This document shows positions 30,130 to 39,596 of a stretch of 64,000 nucleotides of DNA, piece by piece. Where the stretch lies: positions 59,590,759-59,654,758 of the forward strand of contig NC_087063.1 of assembly GCF_963678635.1 (NCBI RefSeq), read 5' to 3'. The first letter of the stretch is position 1. Each line of letters begins with the position of its first letter. The notes under the pieces are model-generated. The model was not told the DNA's origin. It was given only the letters and a program-made list of their open reading frames with translations, and did no database searches. A program made the translations under genes and the position numbers. This DNA comes from Symsagittifera roscoffensis. Taxonomy: Eukaryota > Xenacoelomorpha > Acoela > Convolutidae.

Positions 30130-30956
30130 TTAGACAAGTTGTTAAAATCGTACCTGTGGATATATTCAAGGGTTTTGGAAAGTTGGAGGAATAGTTCGAG
30201 TATAGTGTAGAAAATTTAAAAAATGTTACAAAAAATGATTAGGATTATTAGAAAATATTCAAGTATATCAAAAAGAAATATTATAAAGGCTTCAAGTATT
30301 GAAAAAAAATGTTTAAAATTTATAAGTATTTGAGCAACTGTTTGAGAGAAGAGCATTTAAGAAATGATCTCTTGGTCGAATATTTTTTGCTGTTTGAGGC
30401 GATTTTCTAGTGTGGTCGAATTATTTATTAGTTTTTTGACAAGTGGGTTGAGTTTTGTAAAAATTTGTTGGGGGCAATTTTTATGGTGACTGGGAGGTCG
30501 TCTTTTTCTTTATTTTTGTTTGTCAAATGATCCGGGGTATGGTAAGATTTTTATACTTTAGGCTAATTAAAATCTTCATTTTGTTACTTTAGGCTAAGTT
30601 ATCAAATTTGTTTTGGGGGTATTCGTGGTCTGAGTTGGGGAAATATTGTTGATCTTTGGGTTATTAGATAAGGGAGGGGTACGGTATTATGGTGATATTT
30701 ATTTTAGCTGTCAAGTTGGAGTGATTTGCTTATTTTTGACCTGGAGGTTGTAAAGTTATAGTTAGAGATGTGCCTGGAGTTCTAGATTATTCGTCTAATT
30801 GATCTTAGTTTGAGTTAGAGAAAGTGGCGGATTGGATGAATCCTATTGGTCTATTTTGAACTAGAATTATTGCGTACTTGTGAGCATGTTATTTTGAAAA
30901 ATTGAAATGAAAAATGTTACGGAGGTTTCAAGATTGTGAAGTATGAAATCTTAAAA
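30130..30956. other. Non-coding gap between pol and the post-pol ORFs, element C
   Basis: 827 bp of AT-rich DNA with no credible frame. It contains the likely splice or promoter signals for the downstream ORFs, but nothing except the acceptor at 30104-30118 is recognisable. T-rich runs and repeated GGTTATTAG-like words were seen without clear structure. Confidence 0.5.
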
Positions 30957-33900
30957 TTACTTTTTAAATTCTACTTTCTTTAATATTTTAGATTGGGGGA
31001 TGAACATTTTGTAGTTTTTACGTGGTTGATTTCGGAGTCTTGTTGTTTTTCTATGTTCAGATTTGTCTATTTCTTCTTGGGGTATTATTTGTTCTGTCAT
31101 TTTTCTATTTTTTCTTGGTTTTGGAGATTCTTTATGGTTTTGTGTATTGTTTTTGGTGGCGGTTGGTTTTGTGTTTTGATTTTCGGTGGGGTTATCATTT
31201 TGTTCTGTGTTTTTCAGATGTGGTTCATTTTGAATGATTTTTAATCCTGTGAAAGAATATAATTGAGTTAATTCGCGGAGTGCGTATTCTTTTGGGTAAT
31301 AAGGTAATAGGTTGTTTCGGTGCTGAACGATTTCTTTTTTGTTTGAGTCGGTAATTTTATATGTGACATCAGTGGGTTTTGCAATTATTTGGTAGGGTCC
31401 TTTTCGGAGGGGTTGTAATTTTTTAGAAATTCCTTTTTGAGTATTAAAATTAGGTATTAAAACAAATGTTCCAATTTTTAATTCGGAGGCTGGTGTAAAA
31501 CGTGAACTGATTTGTTCATTAATGTTTTGTCTTTGTAATAACTTTTTTGTTATTTTTTGATAAATTTCATTGTGTTTTTTATCTCTATTTAGAATCCATT
31601 CGGTGTGTGTACCGGAGGCTAATTTAAGAATTTGTGGGTGATGAAAATGATCTTCATCGTGCGTATGTAATGGGAGGTTATAACAAATTGAGTCTTTATT
31701 TGGTTGACAATAACCTTGTGCGTTTTTATGAGAATTTGCTGTAAACATTATTGGTTTGCGTGGCTTTTGGTTAAAAACCATTTCGTATGGTGACATTCCT
31801 AAAGTTGTCGTAATTTGTGAATTATATGCTAAGGGAAATAATTTTACATCTGCTGACCATTCGGTATATTTTGTATCATTTCCGTTGATGATACATCTAA
31901 GATATTCTTGTAGTGAACGGTTCATACCTTCGACTAAGCCGTTTGTCCAAGGTGCATGAGATGTACGTGGTTTGTGTTTAATGTTGTATAAATGACATAG
32001 TGTTATTATTTCATTATTTATGAATTCTGTACCATTGTCTGTAACTAAAATTTCTGGTAGTCCGAATTTTGCTATCCAGTGTTCATAGAGTGTTGTGTAA
32101 GCGTAATAAGCGTTACAATGGGGTACTGGGTTAAGTGCTACATAATGTGTAAATGCGTCAACAATTACCATAATGTAGGAGTTTCCTTCTGATGAGGGTG
32201 AAATTGGTCCTTTAGTATCAAATGAGATACGATGATTAAAGTACAAACTTTGTCCTTTAAAATCTTGTTTTTGTGCTATTTGTTTTTGATTTGGGTAAGG
32301 TTTATTTAGTTGACATACTATACAGTCATTGCATAGTACTTTTATCCAGATTGGTGCATTTGGGAAGTAAAAATTTTGTATAAAATTTGAATATGTTTTT
32401 TCTGATCCAGAGTGTCCTTTAATATTTTGTGTATGTGAAATATTAAAAGCTATAAGAATCATACTTATAGGGAGACATGGAACTGTAGATTCATTCATGT
32501 TATACTCTAAAAGGTCTGTGTTTTCGTTAATTGTTGTGTTGTTAAATTTGCGAAAGTATCGGAGGAGTGTTTTGTTTCCTAGAATGGTTGAATCTGCTTT
32601 GATAGGTTTAGTTTTATATTTGTGCCATGATTTCAGTTGTCTAATTACTGGGTCAAGGTTTTGATATTGTTTCAGTGTTGAAATTGTAATTGTTTCTGTT
32701 GGGGGGAGAAAAATGTTTTCGATTTCTAATTTAGATAAGGGTATTGTATCAAGTGGGTCATGGAGGTCAAAAACTTGATTTATTGTGTATTTTGAATCAT
32801 TTGTTTGTGGTCCTGATAAATTTATTTTATCAGTTAAATCTTCTTTTTCAATTAGTGGAAAATGGTCTTTTTTAGGTAGGTGTTGTTTTGTTCGTTTTTG
32901 TTGGGTGTTATTTTTTATCCATTGAGAATATGGGATTGGTTTGAAGGTTGATGTTCCAAGTAAATCAACTTCATAATGATTATTTTGACAATCTAAATAA
33001 AGTGGGAAATGTTGTAAATTATTTATTTGTGATTGTTCAATATCAGTTTTTACTGCATATTTGCATTCTAATCGAGGTGATGTTTCGTTTTCTGCAAGGT
33101 AGAATTTTATATTTTTGGGTATTTCAACTGTTGTTTTTCGTGTAAGTAATTCAGGTGGTGTATTTCGACTTAAGGTGTCTGGTAATGCAAGATTTTTTCC
33201 TGCAGTCCAAACTATATGTAAGTTTGGAAATTTCATTAGAATTAGTTGAAATCTGTAAACTCGGTGGTTTGGGTTAGATTTCTGTGTGAAAAGAAAAATG
33301 ATTGGTTTGTGGTCTGTGAATAAAACTGTGGGATGTTTTGATCCAAGTATCAGAAATTCATATTCTGTCAGTGTATATATTATGGCTGTGCATTCTCTCA
33401 TTAGAGTTGAGAGTCGTAGCTCTGCTTGAGTGAATAGTCGAGAATTTGCTGATATGAGGTTCATTTTATTTGTACCATTATGTGATTGTAATAGTGCTGC
33501 ACCGATGCCAAAGTTCGAAGCATCGCACATTGCATAAAATGGTTGATCAGGGTCTGGGATTGTATTTGAAATTTGTTCGGTTAAAAGTTTCTTTATTTCT
33601 TCGAATCGTGCTTGATGTTCTGTATTCCATTCAAAATTATTTTGTTGTCTAAGGATATTGTAAAATGGTCGTAGATATAATTGCATTTTATAAACATATT
33701 TACTTAAAAAGTTTAACATTCCAAGGAATTCTTGGATTTTCTTTTTATTTGTTGGTGGTTGAAGTTTTTGAATAGCGTCAATGCGTGATTTCAGTGGAGT
33801 TATTGTTTTTCTTTCTATGTTATGTCCTAAGAATTTAACTCTTGTCAAAAAGAAGTGTGATTTATCGGGGGCGGCCTTCAGATTTTCGTTCTGAAGTATT

Positions 33901-34019
33901 TGATGATATTTTTCTAAAACTTTGAACATTTCGTCTTTTGTTTGTGATTGCATAAAAACATCGTCTAAATAGGTGATTGCGTTTTTCTTGAGTATTAGTG
34001 GTCTAAAAATTTTGCTCAT
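30957..34019 (-). CDS. Element C Pol: RT (C-terminal part), RNase H and integrase (1,020 aa)
   Basis: Starts with MSKIFRP and reaches the RT catalytic YLDD at residues 17-20. RNase H follows with catalytic Asp166 (CDASNFGIG), an acidic Glu near 200-209 and Asp236 (FTDHKP). The connection ends at DTLSRN near 281. The integrase zinc domain uses His529, His536, Cys566 and Cys569. Its core has Asp601, Asp661 (TDNGTEF) and Glu697 (GLVEGMN), so the spacing is D,D-35-E. A GPY/F-type module lies near 874 (KGPYQII). The C-terminus is a Lys/Asn-rich tail. The first RT half lies in the preceding ORF, and the two overlap as ATGA. Confidence 0.93.
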   Translation of the reverse strand: MSKIFRPLILKKNAITYLDDVFMQSQTKDEMFKVLEKYHQILQNENLKAAPDKSHFFLTRVKFLGHNIERKTITPLKSRIDAIQKLQPPTNKKKIQEFLGMLNFLSKYVYKMQLYLRPFYNILRQQNNFEWNTEHQARFEEIKKLLTEQISNTIPDPDQPFYAMCDASNFGIGAALLQSHNGTNKMNLISANSRLFTQAELRLSTLMRECTAIIYTLTEYEFLILGSKHPTVLFTDHKPIIFLFTQKSNPNHRVYRFQLILMKFPNLHIVWTAGKNLALPDTLSRNTPPELLTRKTTVEIPKNIKFYLAENETSPRLECKYAVKTDIEQSQINNLQHFPLYLDCQNNHYEVDLLGTSTFKPIPYSQWIKNNTQQKRTKQHLPKKDHFPLIEKEDLTDKINLSGPQTNDSKYTINQVFDLHDPLDTIPLSKLEIENIFLPPTETITISTLKQYQNLDPVIRQLKSWHKYKTKPIKADSTILGNKTLLRYFRKFNNTTINENTDLLEYNMNESTVPCLPISMILIAFNISHTQNIKGHSGSEKTYSNFIQNFYFPNAPIWIKVLCNDCIVCQLNKPYPNQKQIAQKQDFKGQSLYFNHRISFDTKGPISPSSEGNSYIMVIVDAFTHYVALNPVPHCNAYYAYTTLYEHWIAKFGLPEILVTDNGTEFINNEIITLCHLYNIKHKPRTSHAPWTNGLVEGMNRSLQEYLRCIINGNDTKYTEWSADVKLFPLAYNSQITTTLGMSPYEMVFNQKPRKPIMFTANSHKNAQGYCQPNKDSICYNLPLHTHDEDHFHHPQILKLASGTHTEWILNRDKKHNEIYQKITKKLLQRQNINEQISSRFTPASELKIGTFVLIPNFNTQKGISKKLQPLRKGPYQIIAKPTDVTYKITDSNKKEIVQHRNNLLPYYPKEYALRELTQLYSFTGLKIIQNEPHLKNTEQNDNPTENQNTKPTATKNNTQNHKESPKPRKNRKMTEQIIPQEEIDKSEHRKTTRLRNQPRKNYKMFIPQSKILKKVEFKK

Positions 34020-34060
34020 AAAAGCTGAAAATGCTGCTGGCGGTTAAATTCGTATTGTTG
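34016..34060 (-). other. RT frame break with missing conserved block
   Basis: The first ORF ends seven residues after FNR. The next frame, read upstream of its ATG, supplies AAFSAFMSK directly. In Ty3/gypsy RTs eight or nine residues, including the LPFG-type turn, lie between these two points. Their absence plus a one-base phase change fits a deletion of roughly 25 bases. The ATGA overlap is a consequence of that break. A sequencing or assembly error is the alternative. Confidence 0.6.
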
Positions 34061-37000
34061 GTTTCCGATAACAAATTGTGTTAAACGTCGTGATTGTTCA
34101 TCTAGTGGCATTTGATTGTATGCACTATTCATATCGGCGGTTGTAAAGTATTTGCCGTTTATTTTTGTTAAAATAACTTGTATTGGTTCAATGGGCCAAT
34201 TACATTTTGATTCATCTATAAGTGAATTGAGGTATCTAGCGTCGAGAACGATTTTTAATGATTCTCCTTTAGCTAGAATGATAACGGGGTTGATGAATGT
34301 GTTGCCTTTTGGTTGTTCTTCTTTATTAACTGGTGATATAATATTGTACTGTTCTAAAATATCGAGTAATCTGTTTACTTTATCATGTAAGTGAATTGGT
34401 ACTTTACTTGCTCTCTGTTTTTTGAAAACTGCGTCTGGTTTTAATGGGAGATGTAGTGATGAACTGATTTTGCCAACATCGAATTTTGATGTTGCATAGA
34501 CTGATGAATATTTAATTAGCTGTTTGGCTAACTTTTCGAATTCGTCTTGTGTTATTTGTGAATGTTGGAAATTAAACATTGTTAAAAATTTTTGTTGGTC
34601 CTCTGTGTAGTTACTGATGTTGAATGTAGGTTTGAAATATGGAGTTTTTGTGAAATAATCCGTATTTCTGTTTTCGTTACTTATTATATTATTTATAGAT
34701 AATTCTTCATTAAGAATTGTAGATTGGCAAATATCTAGTAATTGGAGTATATTATTTACGCGATAGGCTTTTTCATGTATTGGTGATATTGTAGCGTTGG
34801 TTTCACAATATCCTAAAAGTCCTAAAGGTAATGTTACTTGGTAAGGTGTGTTGTTATAGACATGTAAGGAAATAATATCTGAATTCGAATTTTTCAAATA
34901 TTTTATTGATGAGATTGTGATTTTGAAAAATTTATGAATAGGTTTGAATTCAAAATCTGACATATAAAATTTTTGTTTGTTTTGTTCTTTATCATATTGG
35001 TGAACTTGTTTGATTGAAAAATTATATATGTTTCCTGATAGTGGTTTTAGGTGTTTTCTTTGTTTGTTAAATGTCGGGTAGAATTTTGAAAAGAATGGTG
35101 GTTGTTTATTTAATCTTTGAAAAAATGTTAAGGATGTTTCTTTTGTTTTTGTATATTTATCTTTGATTAATATTTTACTATTTAGTATGTTAATTGTTGG
35201 TATATACTTCGAAATAAATGGTATTCCAATGATATTATATTTAATGTCAGTGATATGGAATATTTGTTTAAATGGCTTATTTAAAATTTTGCTTTGTTCC
35301 ATTGTTCTGGTGGGGAGGAGAAATAATTGGATTTTTCCGTAGTTTATCAATGTTGATCCTTGTGCTGTTGCTAACTTACTGGAGGTTTCAAGAGGTATTA
35401 ACTTAGGGTGTAAAGTTTTTATTTCATTCCATGTGGGGATGTTTATTATGTTTGATTCTGCTCCTGAATCAATTAAAAAATCTATTTCAAGGTCTGGTGG
35501 TTGAAATTCTTTATTTCTTGGGCTTTCTAAGAGAAATGGTATTGTCCAAATTTTTTCTTTGGGTTGTTCTTTTTGTATATTTTGATAAATGTGGTTTGTA
35601 TTCAAGCATTTTGTTTTGGTATTTTTATTGGTTTGATCTGTAGTGTTAATCTCGTTTGTTTCTTGCGTCGTTGATGTGGAATTTATGGGTGTAGTGTAAT
35701 AATTTTGAAGAAATTCTGATTGATTTTCATATATGTGTGATGAAAAGGGTTGTTCATATATGACAGATTCATAGTCATTTTCGACTTTTATCATATTGAT
35801 AGAAAGAGTGTTTTCAGTATCACTTTCTGAATCTGATGATGTACAGTTTATTTGATTGAGTTGTAACGTATCAGTTACTGTGTCATCAATACCTGGAGGG
35901 TCTGATGTTGTTTCTGGGTTAGATTGTACTTGATTGATTTGTCTTTGATGTTTAGGTGTACTACTTCTATGACGATTATTAGAGTTATTATAGTGATTAT
36001 TATTCCGGTGTGGTGATTGGGAATAATTTCTATAACGATTATTATAACTTGGGTGTCGATTTTGTGAATTATTTCGCGATCTGTTTTGGTAATTATTGTT
36101 TGGTCTGTTATAGTTCGATCTATTATATGAGTTATTCCTTGATCGATTGTTCGGGTAATTCTGGTTTCGGTTGTTTGAATAACTTCTATTTCGATTATAG
36201 GAGTAGTTTCTATTCCTATTGTATGATGAATTTCGTGATTGGTTGCTTGGATAGTAGTTATTTCTTGATTGGGAATTAGATCTAGAAACAAATCGTTGTG
36301 TGTTTGAATTTGATCTGGAGTAGTTATTTCGACTATTTGGTCTATTGTAGTGATTTTGTGATGAATTATACGTGTTTCTTCGTTCTGGTGATCTTCCTCT
36401 ATAACTTGAGTTATATGGTGATTGATTTCTTGTATAATTTGTATTGTTCGGGAGTGGTTTTCCTGAACTGTTGTTGCTGTATACATTTTTGTTTGGTAGA
36501 TTTTGATCTTTTTTCATATATTGATAGAATGATTTATTTGGTTCTTTGTATTTTTGAGGTTTATTTTGACTATCTTGCTGTTTTTGTCTACATTCGGAAA
36601 TACTATGTCCGTATCGGCGGCAATAATTACACCATTTTTTGAAAGATGGTTTGCCTTTAAAGTTCGGGTTCTTTTCGTAAATATTGAGTATTTCAGTGAT
36701 TTTTTCAACGAGGTCTGTTTCTGATTCCTGTATATTATTAATATTAGTGGGAGTCGTTTCAATTTTGTTAACGTATTGTAATTTCAGATTTTCCGTTTCT
36801 TCTAGTTTCATCGTGATTTCTGCTTGTTCTAATTTGTCTACTAGTTTTCGAAAATCTAAATCGGGTTCTCGAATTGAAGAAGGATGGGATGCTCTCTTTT
36901 TTATTGCTATTTTCCTTAATTGTGGTGTTAAGGTCATCATTAAGATTTCTGTCATCTTTGTGTTTTTATAGTCATGTGTATTTAGTGAGTATGCTTTTCG

Positions 37001-39154
37001 AACTAGTGTTTCGATTCGTACTGCTATTTGCTTGATGGTTTCGTTTGGTAATCTGCGAATTTCATTACATAAAACTCTTTGTTGTTGTTTGTTTCTTTCG
37101 GAGTCAAACATTTTTGAAAATTCTTGTGTAAATCTTTTCCAGTTTGATTTTATTTCTAGAGGTAGTACTGAAAACCATTTTTGGGCTGCGCCATCTAAGG
37201 TTGTTTGTATTAACGCTGTGCGTCGATGTATCCAATTTTGATGTAGTGGCGTATTAATTGGTTCAGGTCCAATATTTAAAATCAGGTTTGCTGTTACTGC
37301 ATTTAAATAATCTTCTACAGAGTATTCAGGGTCTGTTCCTGTGAAAACCATTAAAGGTTTGTTTGATGTTATTGATGATCCACCCATAAGGTATGGATTC
37401 ATTGTCATTTGTAATGATTCTGCTGCATTTGGCATTTGAGAAAAATTTGAAAGTTGGTTTCTTGTTATTTCATGTTGTTGGAGATAATATGGGAGTGGTA
37501 TTTCATTTTGCATTTGTGATGCTTGATACGAGTGTGCAGTCATTGGATTTTGTTGTTGAATTGGTTGAAAAGATTGTGTATTAATTAGATTTTGTTGTTG
37601 AATTGGTTGTTGATGTTGTGCATCTATTGGTTGTGGAGAAAAATTTCTATGATTTGTACGTGTTTTCTGTATTCCTTGTCTACGATATTCTTGAGTATTT
37701 GGTGCAAATATATCTGGTTGTAAGAAATCGTCATCTGAGGATAAATAATCCATTTGATAAGATGTTTGTTTTTTATTTTTATTCTGTTGAAAAAATGGGT
37801 AATTTTCACTGTGATCCCGTGGAGGATTTGTTTGGAAATTTGTTGAATTAGGTTGGGCCATTGGGTTATCCCAATTTCGAGATCTTGTATATTGGTTAAA
37901 ATTTCTTTGTGGTTGATTATATGTTTTTGATGGATGTGTATAATTATAATTATGGTCTGCAAAGTTGTTTCTAGTGAATGTTTTGCGTGTTTTTGGTGGT
38001 ATTGTCATGGGTCTGTATGTTTGGTAATCCATATGTGAATATTTAGGGGCAACCGAAGGTTTAACGGTTGATTGTAAGGTTACCTGTGTTTGTGAAGGAT
38101 TTGTATTTCTTGGTGTTGTTAAATTTGGGCGTATTGGTGAAATACTTTGTTGTGTAGTTGTTGTGTGTACAATTTCTTCATTTATGAAGTGTGATGGTGT
38201 CTGGATATCTTGTTGAGTAAGATTCCTAGTTCCATTGAGGTTTTCATTGTGTATAACTGTAGAGTTTAAACTATTATTTTGTGTATCGGGTAAAAATGTA
38301 TTATAGTTTAATGGTGTTGCATCAATGGTTAATGGTATTACTTTTACATAATCTCTTATGTAAGATATCGTACTTATTGCTTGACTTGAGATTGATTGTG
38401 GGAAGCTTATAAATGCGGGATGAGACCATTCGGGGTCCCAAACATAATCTGATTGTTCTGTGATAGCGGTATCATCGTTCGAGTTTTGGGGTCTAAAATT
38501 TTTTCTTGCTTGTGCAATTAAATCAATATTGTGTGTGAAGTAATCTATTATGAACCATGCCAAAATTTTTTGTAGATCGTGTTTTGTATGTTGTGAAACG
38601 TCATCTTTCGTGAAATTTTCTTTAATGATGTTTAAATAACTAGAGAGTAGTGTAATTTCATGTCGTACTTTCAAATGTTTAGATGTTTCTGTCGGTGAGA
38701 CATTTGTTAGTGGGATATCGTTTTCTAATATCGAAATATAACTATATATTATTGCGAAAACTTCATTGGTGAATATGGAGTTTGCTCTTTGTGAGTTATG
38801 ATATTGGATGCTTTTTATATATTCTGAAAAAACTTTTGAAAATTCTAAATCAAGATCGTCTGTTTGAATAGTATATGTTCTATTATTATGGTTTGGGGAA
38901 GTGAATTCTATGGAGTAGATTCCATACTGTTGTGTTATGTTGCATATATCTTTTAGATAGTGATCTATGATTTGTCTTTTGATTTTTACATCGGGGAACT
39001 CTGTTTTACATGGACTGATTCCGGGTTCAAATAAATTTACGAGTAAATTTTGACAAAATATGTGTTGTCCTCTATCAGTATCTGCGTCTACTATAAAAGG
39101 AAAGATTTCATCATCATCTGGAGTTTCGTCACCTGGGGTGTGTGTTGAACTCAT
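34016..39154 (-). CDS. Element C Gag-protease-RT N-terminal part (1,712 aa)
   Basis: Domains in order: an acidic/polar N-terminal region of ~600 residues with helical parts at 50-220 and Gln/Asn-rich parts at 300-560; a Ty3/gypsy capsid at about 600-755 (FTGTDPEYSVEDYLNAV to WFSVLP to LRKIAIKKR); a CCHC knuckle, Cys842-x2-Cys845-x4-His850-x4-Cys855; an Arg/Asn/Ser/Tyr-rich low-complexity stretch at 900-1070; a retropepsin with DSG at 1229-1231; and RT fingers and palm with motif A ADMNSAY at 1673-1679. It ends in a stop shortly after FNR, where the conserved block leading to motif B should follow. About 25 bases appear to be missing. Gag and protease look usable; RT does not. Confidence 0.92.
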   Translation of the reverse strand: MSSTHTPGDETPDDDEIFPFIVDADTDRGQHIFCQNLLVNLFEPGISPCKTEFPDVKIKRQIIDHYLKDICNITQQYGIYSIEFTSPNHNNRTYTIQTDDLDLEFSKVFSEYIKSIQYHNSQRANSIFTNEVFAIIYSYISILENDIPLTNVSPTETSKHLKVRHEITLLSSYLNIIKENFTKDDVSQHTKHDLQKILAWFIIDYFTHNIDLIAQARKNFRPQNSNDDTAITEQSDYVWDPEWSHPAFISFPQSISSQAISTISYIRDYVKVIPLTIDATPLNYNTFLPDTQNNSLNSTVIHNENLNGTRNLTQQDIQTPSHFINEEIVHTTTTQQSISPIRPNLTTPRNTNPSQTQVTLQSTVKPSVAPKYSHMDYQTYRPMTIPPKTRKTFTRNNFADHNYNYTHPSKTYNQPQRNFNQYTRSRNWDNPMAQPNSTNFQTNPPRDHSENYPFFQQNKNKKQTSYQMDYLSSDDDFLQPDIFAPNTQEYRRQGIQKTRTNHRNFSPQPIDAQHQQPIQQQNLINTQSFQPIQQQNPMTAHSYQASQMQNEIPLPYYLQQHEITRNQLSNFSQMPNAAESLQMTMNPYLMGGSSITSNKPLMVFTGTDPEYSVEDYLNAVTANLILNIGPEPINTPLHQNWIHRRTALIQTTLDGAAQKWFSVLPLEIKSNWKRFTQEFSKMFDSERNKQQQRVLCNEIRRLPNETIKQIAVRIETLVRKAYSLNTHDYKNTKMTEILMMTLTPQLRKIAIKKRASHPSSIREPDLDFRKLVDKLEQAEITMKLEETENLKLQYVNKIETTPTNINNIQESETDLVEKITEILNIYEKNPNFKGKPSFKKWCNYCRRYGHSISECRQKQQDSQNKPQKYKEPNKSFYQYMKKDQNLPNKNVYSNNSSGKPLPNNTNYTRNQSPYNSSYRGRSPERRNTYNSSQNHYNRPNSRNNYSRSNSNTQRFVSRSNSQSRNNYYPSNQSRNSSYNRNRNYSYNRNRSYSNNRNQNYPNNRSRNNSYNRSNYNRPNNNYQNRSRNNSQNRHPSYNNRYRNYSQSPHRNNNHYNNSNNRHRSSTPKHQRQINQVQSNPETTSDPPGIDDTVTDTLQLNQINCTSSDSESDTENTLSINMIKVENDYESVIYEQPFSSHIYENQSEFLQNYYTTPINSTSTTQETNEINTTDQTNKNTKTKCLNTNHIYQNIQKEQPKEKIWTIPFLLESPRNKEFQPPDLEIDFLIDSGAESNIINIPTWNEIKTLHPKLIPLETSSKLATAQGSTLINYGKIQLFLLPTRTMEQSKILNKPFKQIFHITDIKYNIIGIPFISKYIPTINILNSKILIKDKYTKTKETSLTFFQRLNKQPPFFSKFYPTFNKQRKHLKPLSGNIYNFSIKQVHQYDKEQNKQKFYMSDFEFKPIHKFFKITISSIKYLKNSNSDIISLHVYNNTPYQVTLPLGLLGYCETNATISPIHEKAYRVNNILQLLDICQSTILNEELSINNIISNENRNTDYFTKTPYFKPTFNISNYTEDQQKFLTMFNFQHSQITQDEFEKLAKQLIKYSSVYATSKFDVGKISSSLHLPLKPDAVFKKQRASKVPIHLHDKVNRLLDILEQYNIISPVNKEEQPKGNTFINPVIILAKGESLKIVLDARYLNSLIDESKCNWPIEPIQVILTKINGKYFTTADMNSAYNQMPLDEQSRRLTQFVIGNQQYEFNRQQHFQLL

Positions 39155-39596
39155 TTTTTCGTTCGATGACTGTTAATATGTAATTATTAATGTGTCGAAT
39201 TGGTTGATTCCAATTGTATAGATGTACTGGTTTGTGTTTGTACTGTTTTTTTATTCTTCTTTTTCCTCTTTGTGATGAATTTGAAGTTGTTTCTGAGTCA
39301 GAAAAATATAATTGATCGTGAAGTGGGTAATTTTTATCTATTGATTCTTTTAGTTTGTAAAGTTCGTCTAAACTGTTGGTTTCTGATTCTGAAAATGCGT
39401 TTCGATTTTTTGAAAATCTTTTTCGTGTTATTTGTCTTTGTTTAGTTATTATTTTTCTTTTTAGTGTTTGTCGTTTTGTTCGAATGTATCCAACTGTTTG
39501 TGTATGAGGTGTGATTACAAGGTCGTATTTTTTGTTGTCTATTTCACAATTGTGTAAAATGATTGTTTGTTTATTTCCTAGGTTTTTAAATGACAT
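39129..39596 (-). CDS. Basic 155-aa ORF ahead of gag, element C
   Basis: Intact frame overlapping the gag start by 26 bases in another phase. Residues 37-67 are a dense Lys/Arg stretch (TKRQTLKRKIITKQRQ then RKRFSKNR), followed by Ser/Glu-rich acidic parts and a second basic cluster (RGKRRIKKQYKHK). That composition fits an RNA-binding or nuclear-entry role; this is inference only. Diverged copies of its N-terminal part occur at 43650-43780 and 44880-45000, so the ORF is a lasting component of the family. I recognise no homologue. How ribosomes reach gag past this ORF is open: leaky scanning, reinitiation or splicing. Confidence 0.65.
   Translation of the reverse strand: MSFKNLGNKQTIILHNCEIDNKKYDLVITPHTQTVGYIRTKRQTLKRKIITKQRQITRKRFSKNRNAFSESETNSLDELYKLKESIDKNYPLHDQLYFSDSETTSNSSQRGKRRIKKQYKHKPVHLYNWNQPIRHINNYILTVIERKNEFNTHPR

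Noticed and set aside
35875-36486. 203-residue overlapping minus-strand frame within gag, and several long plus-strand frames opposite it
   Set aside because: They lie across the Arg/Asn/Tyr-rich low-complexity stretch, whose repetitive codons keep other frames open. The Ile/Thr-rich products have no protein-like pattern.
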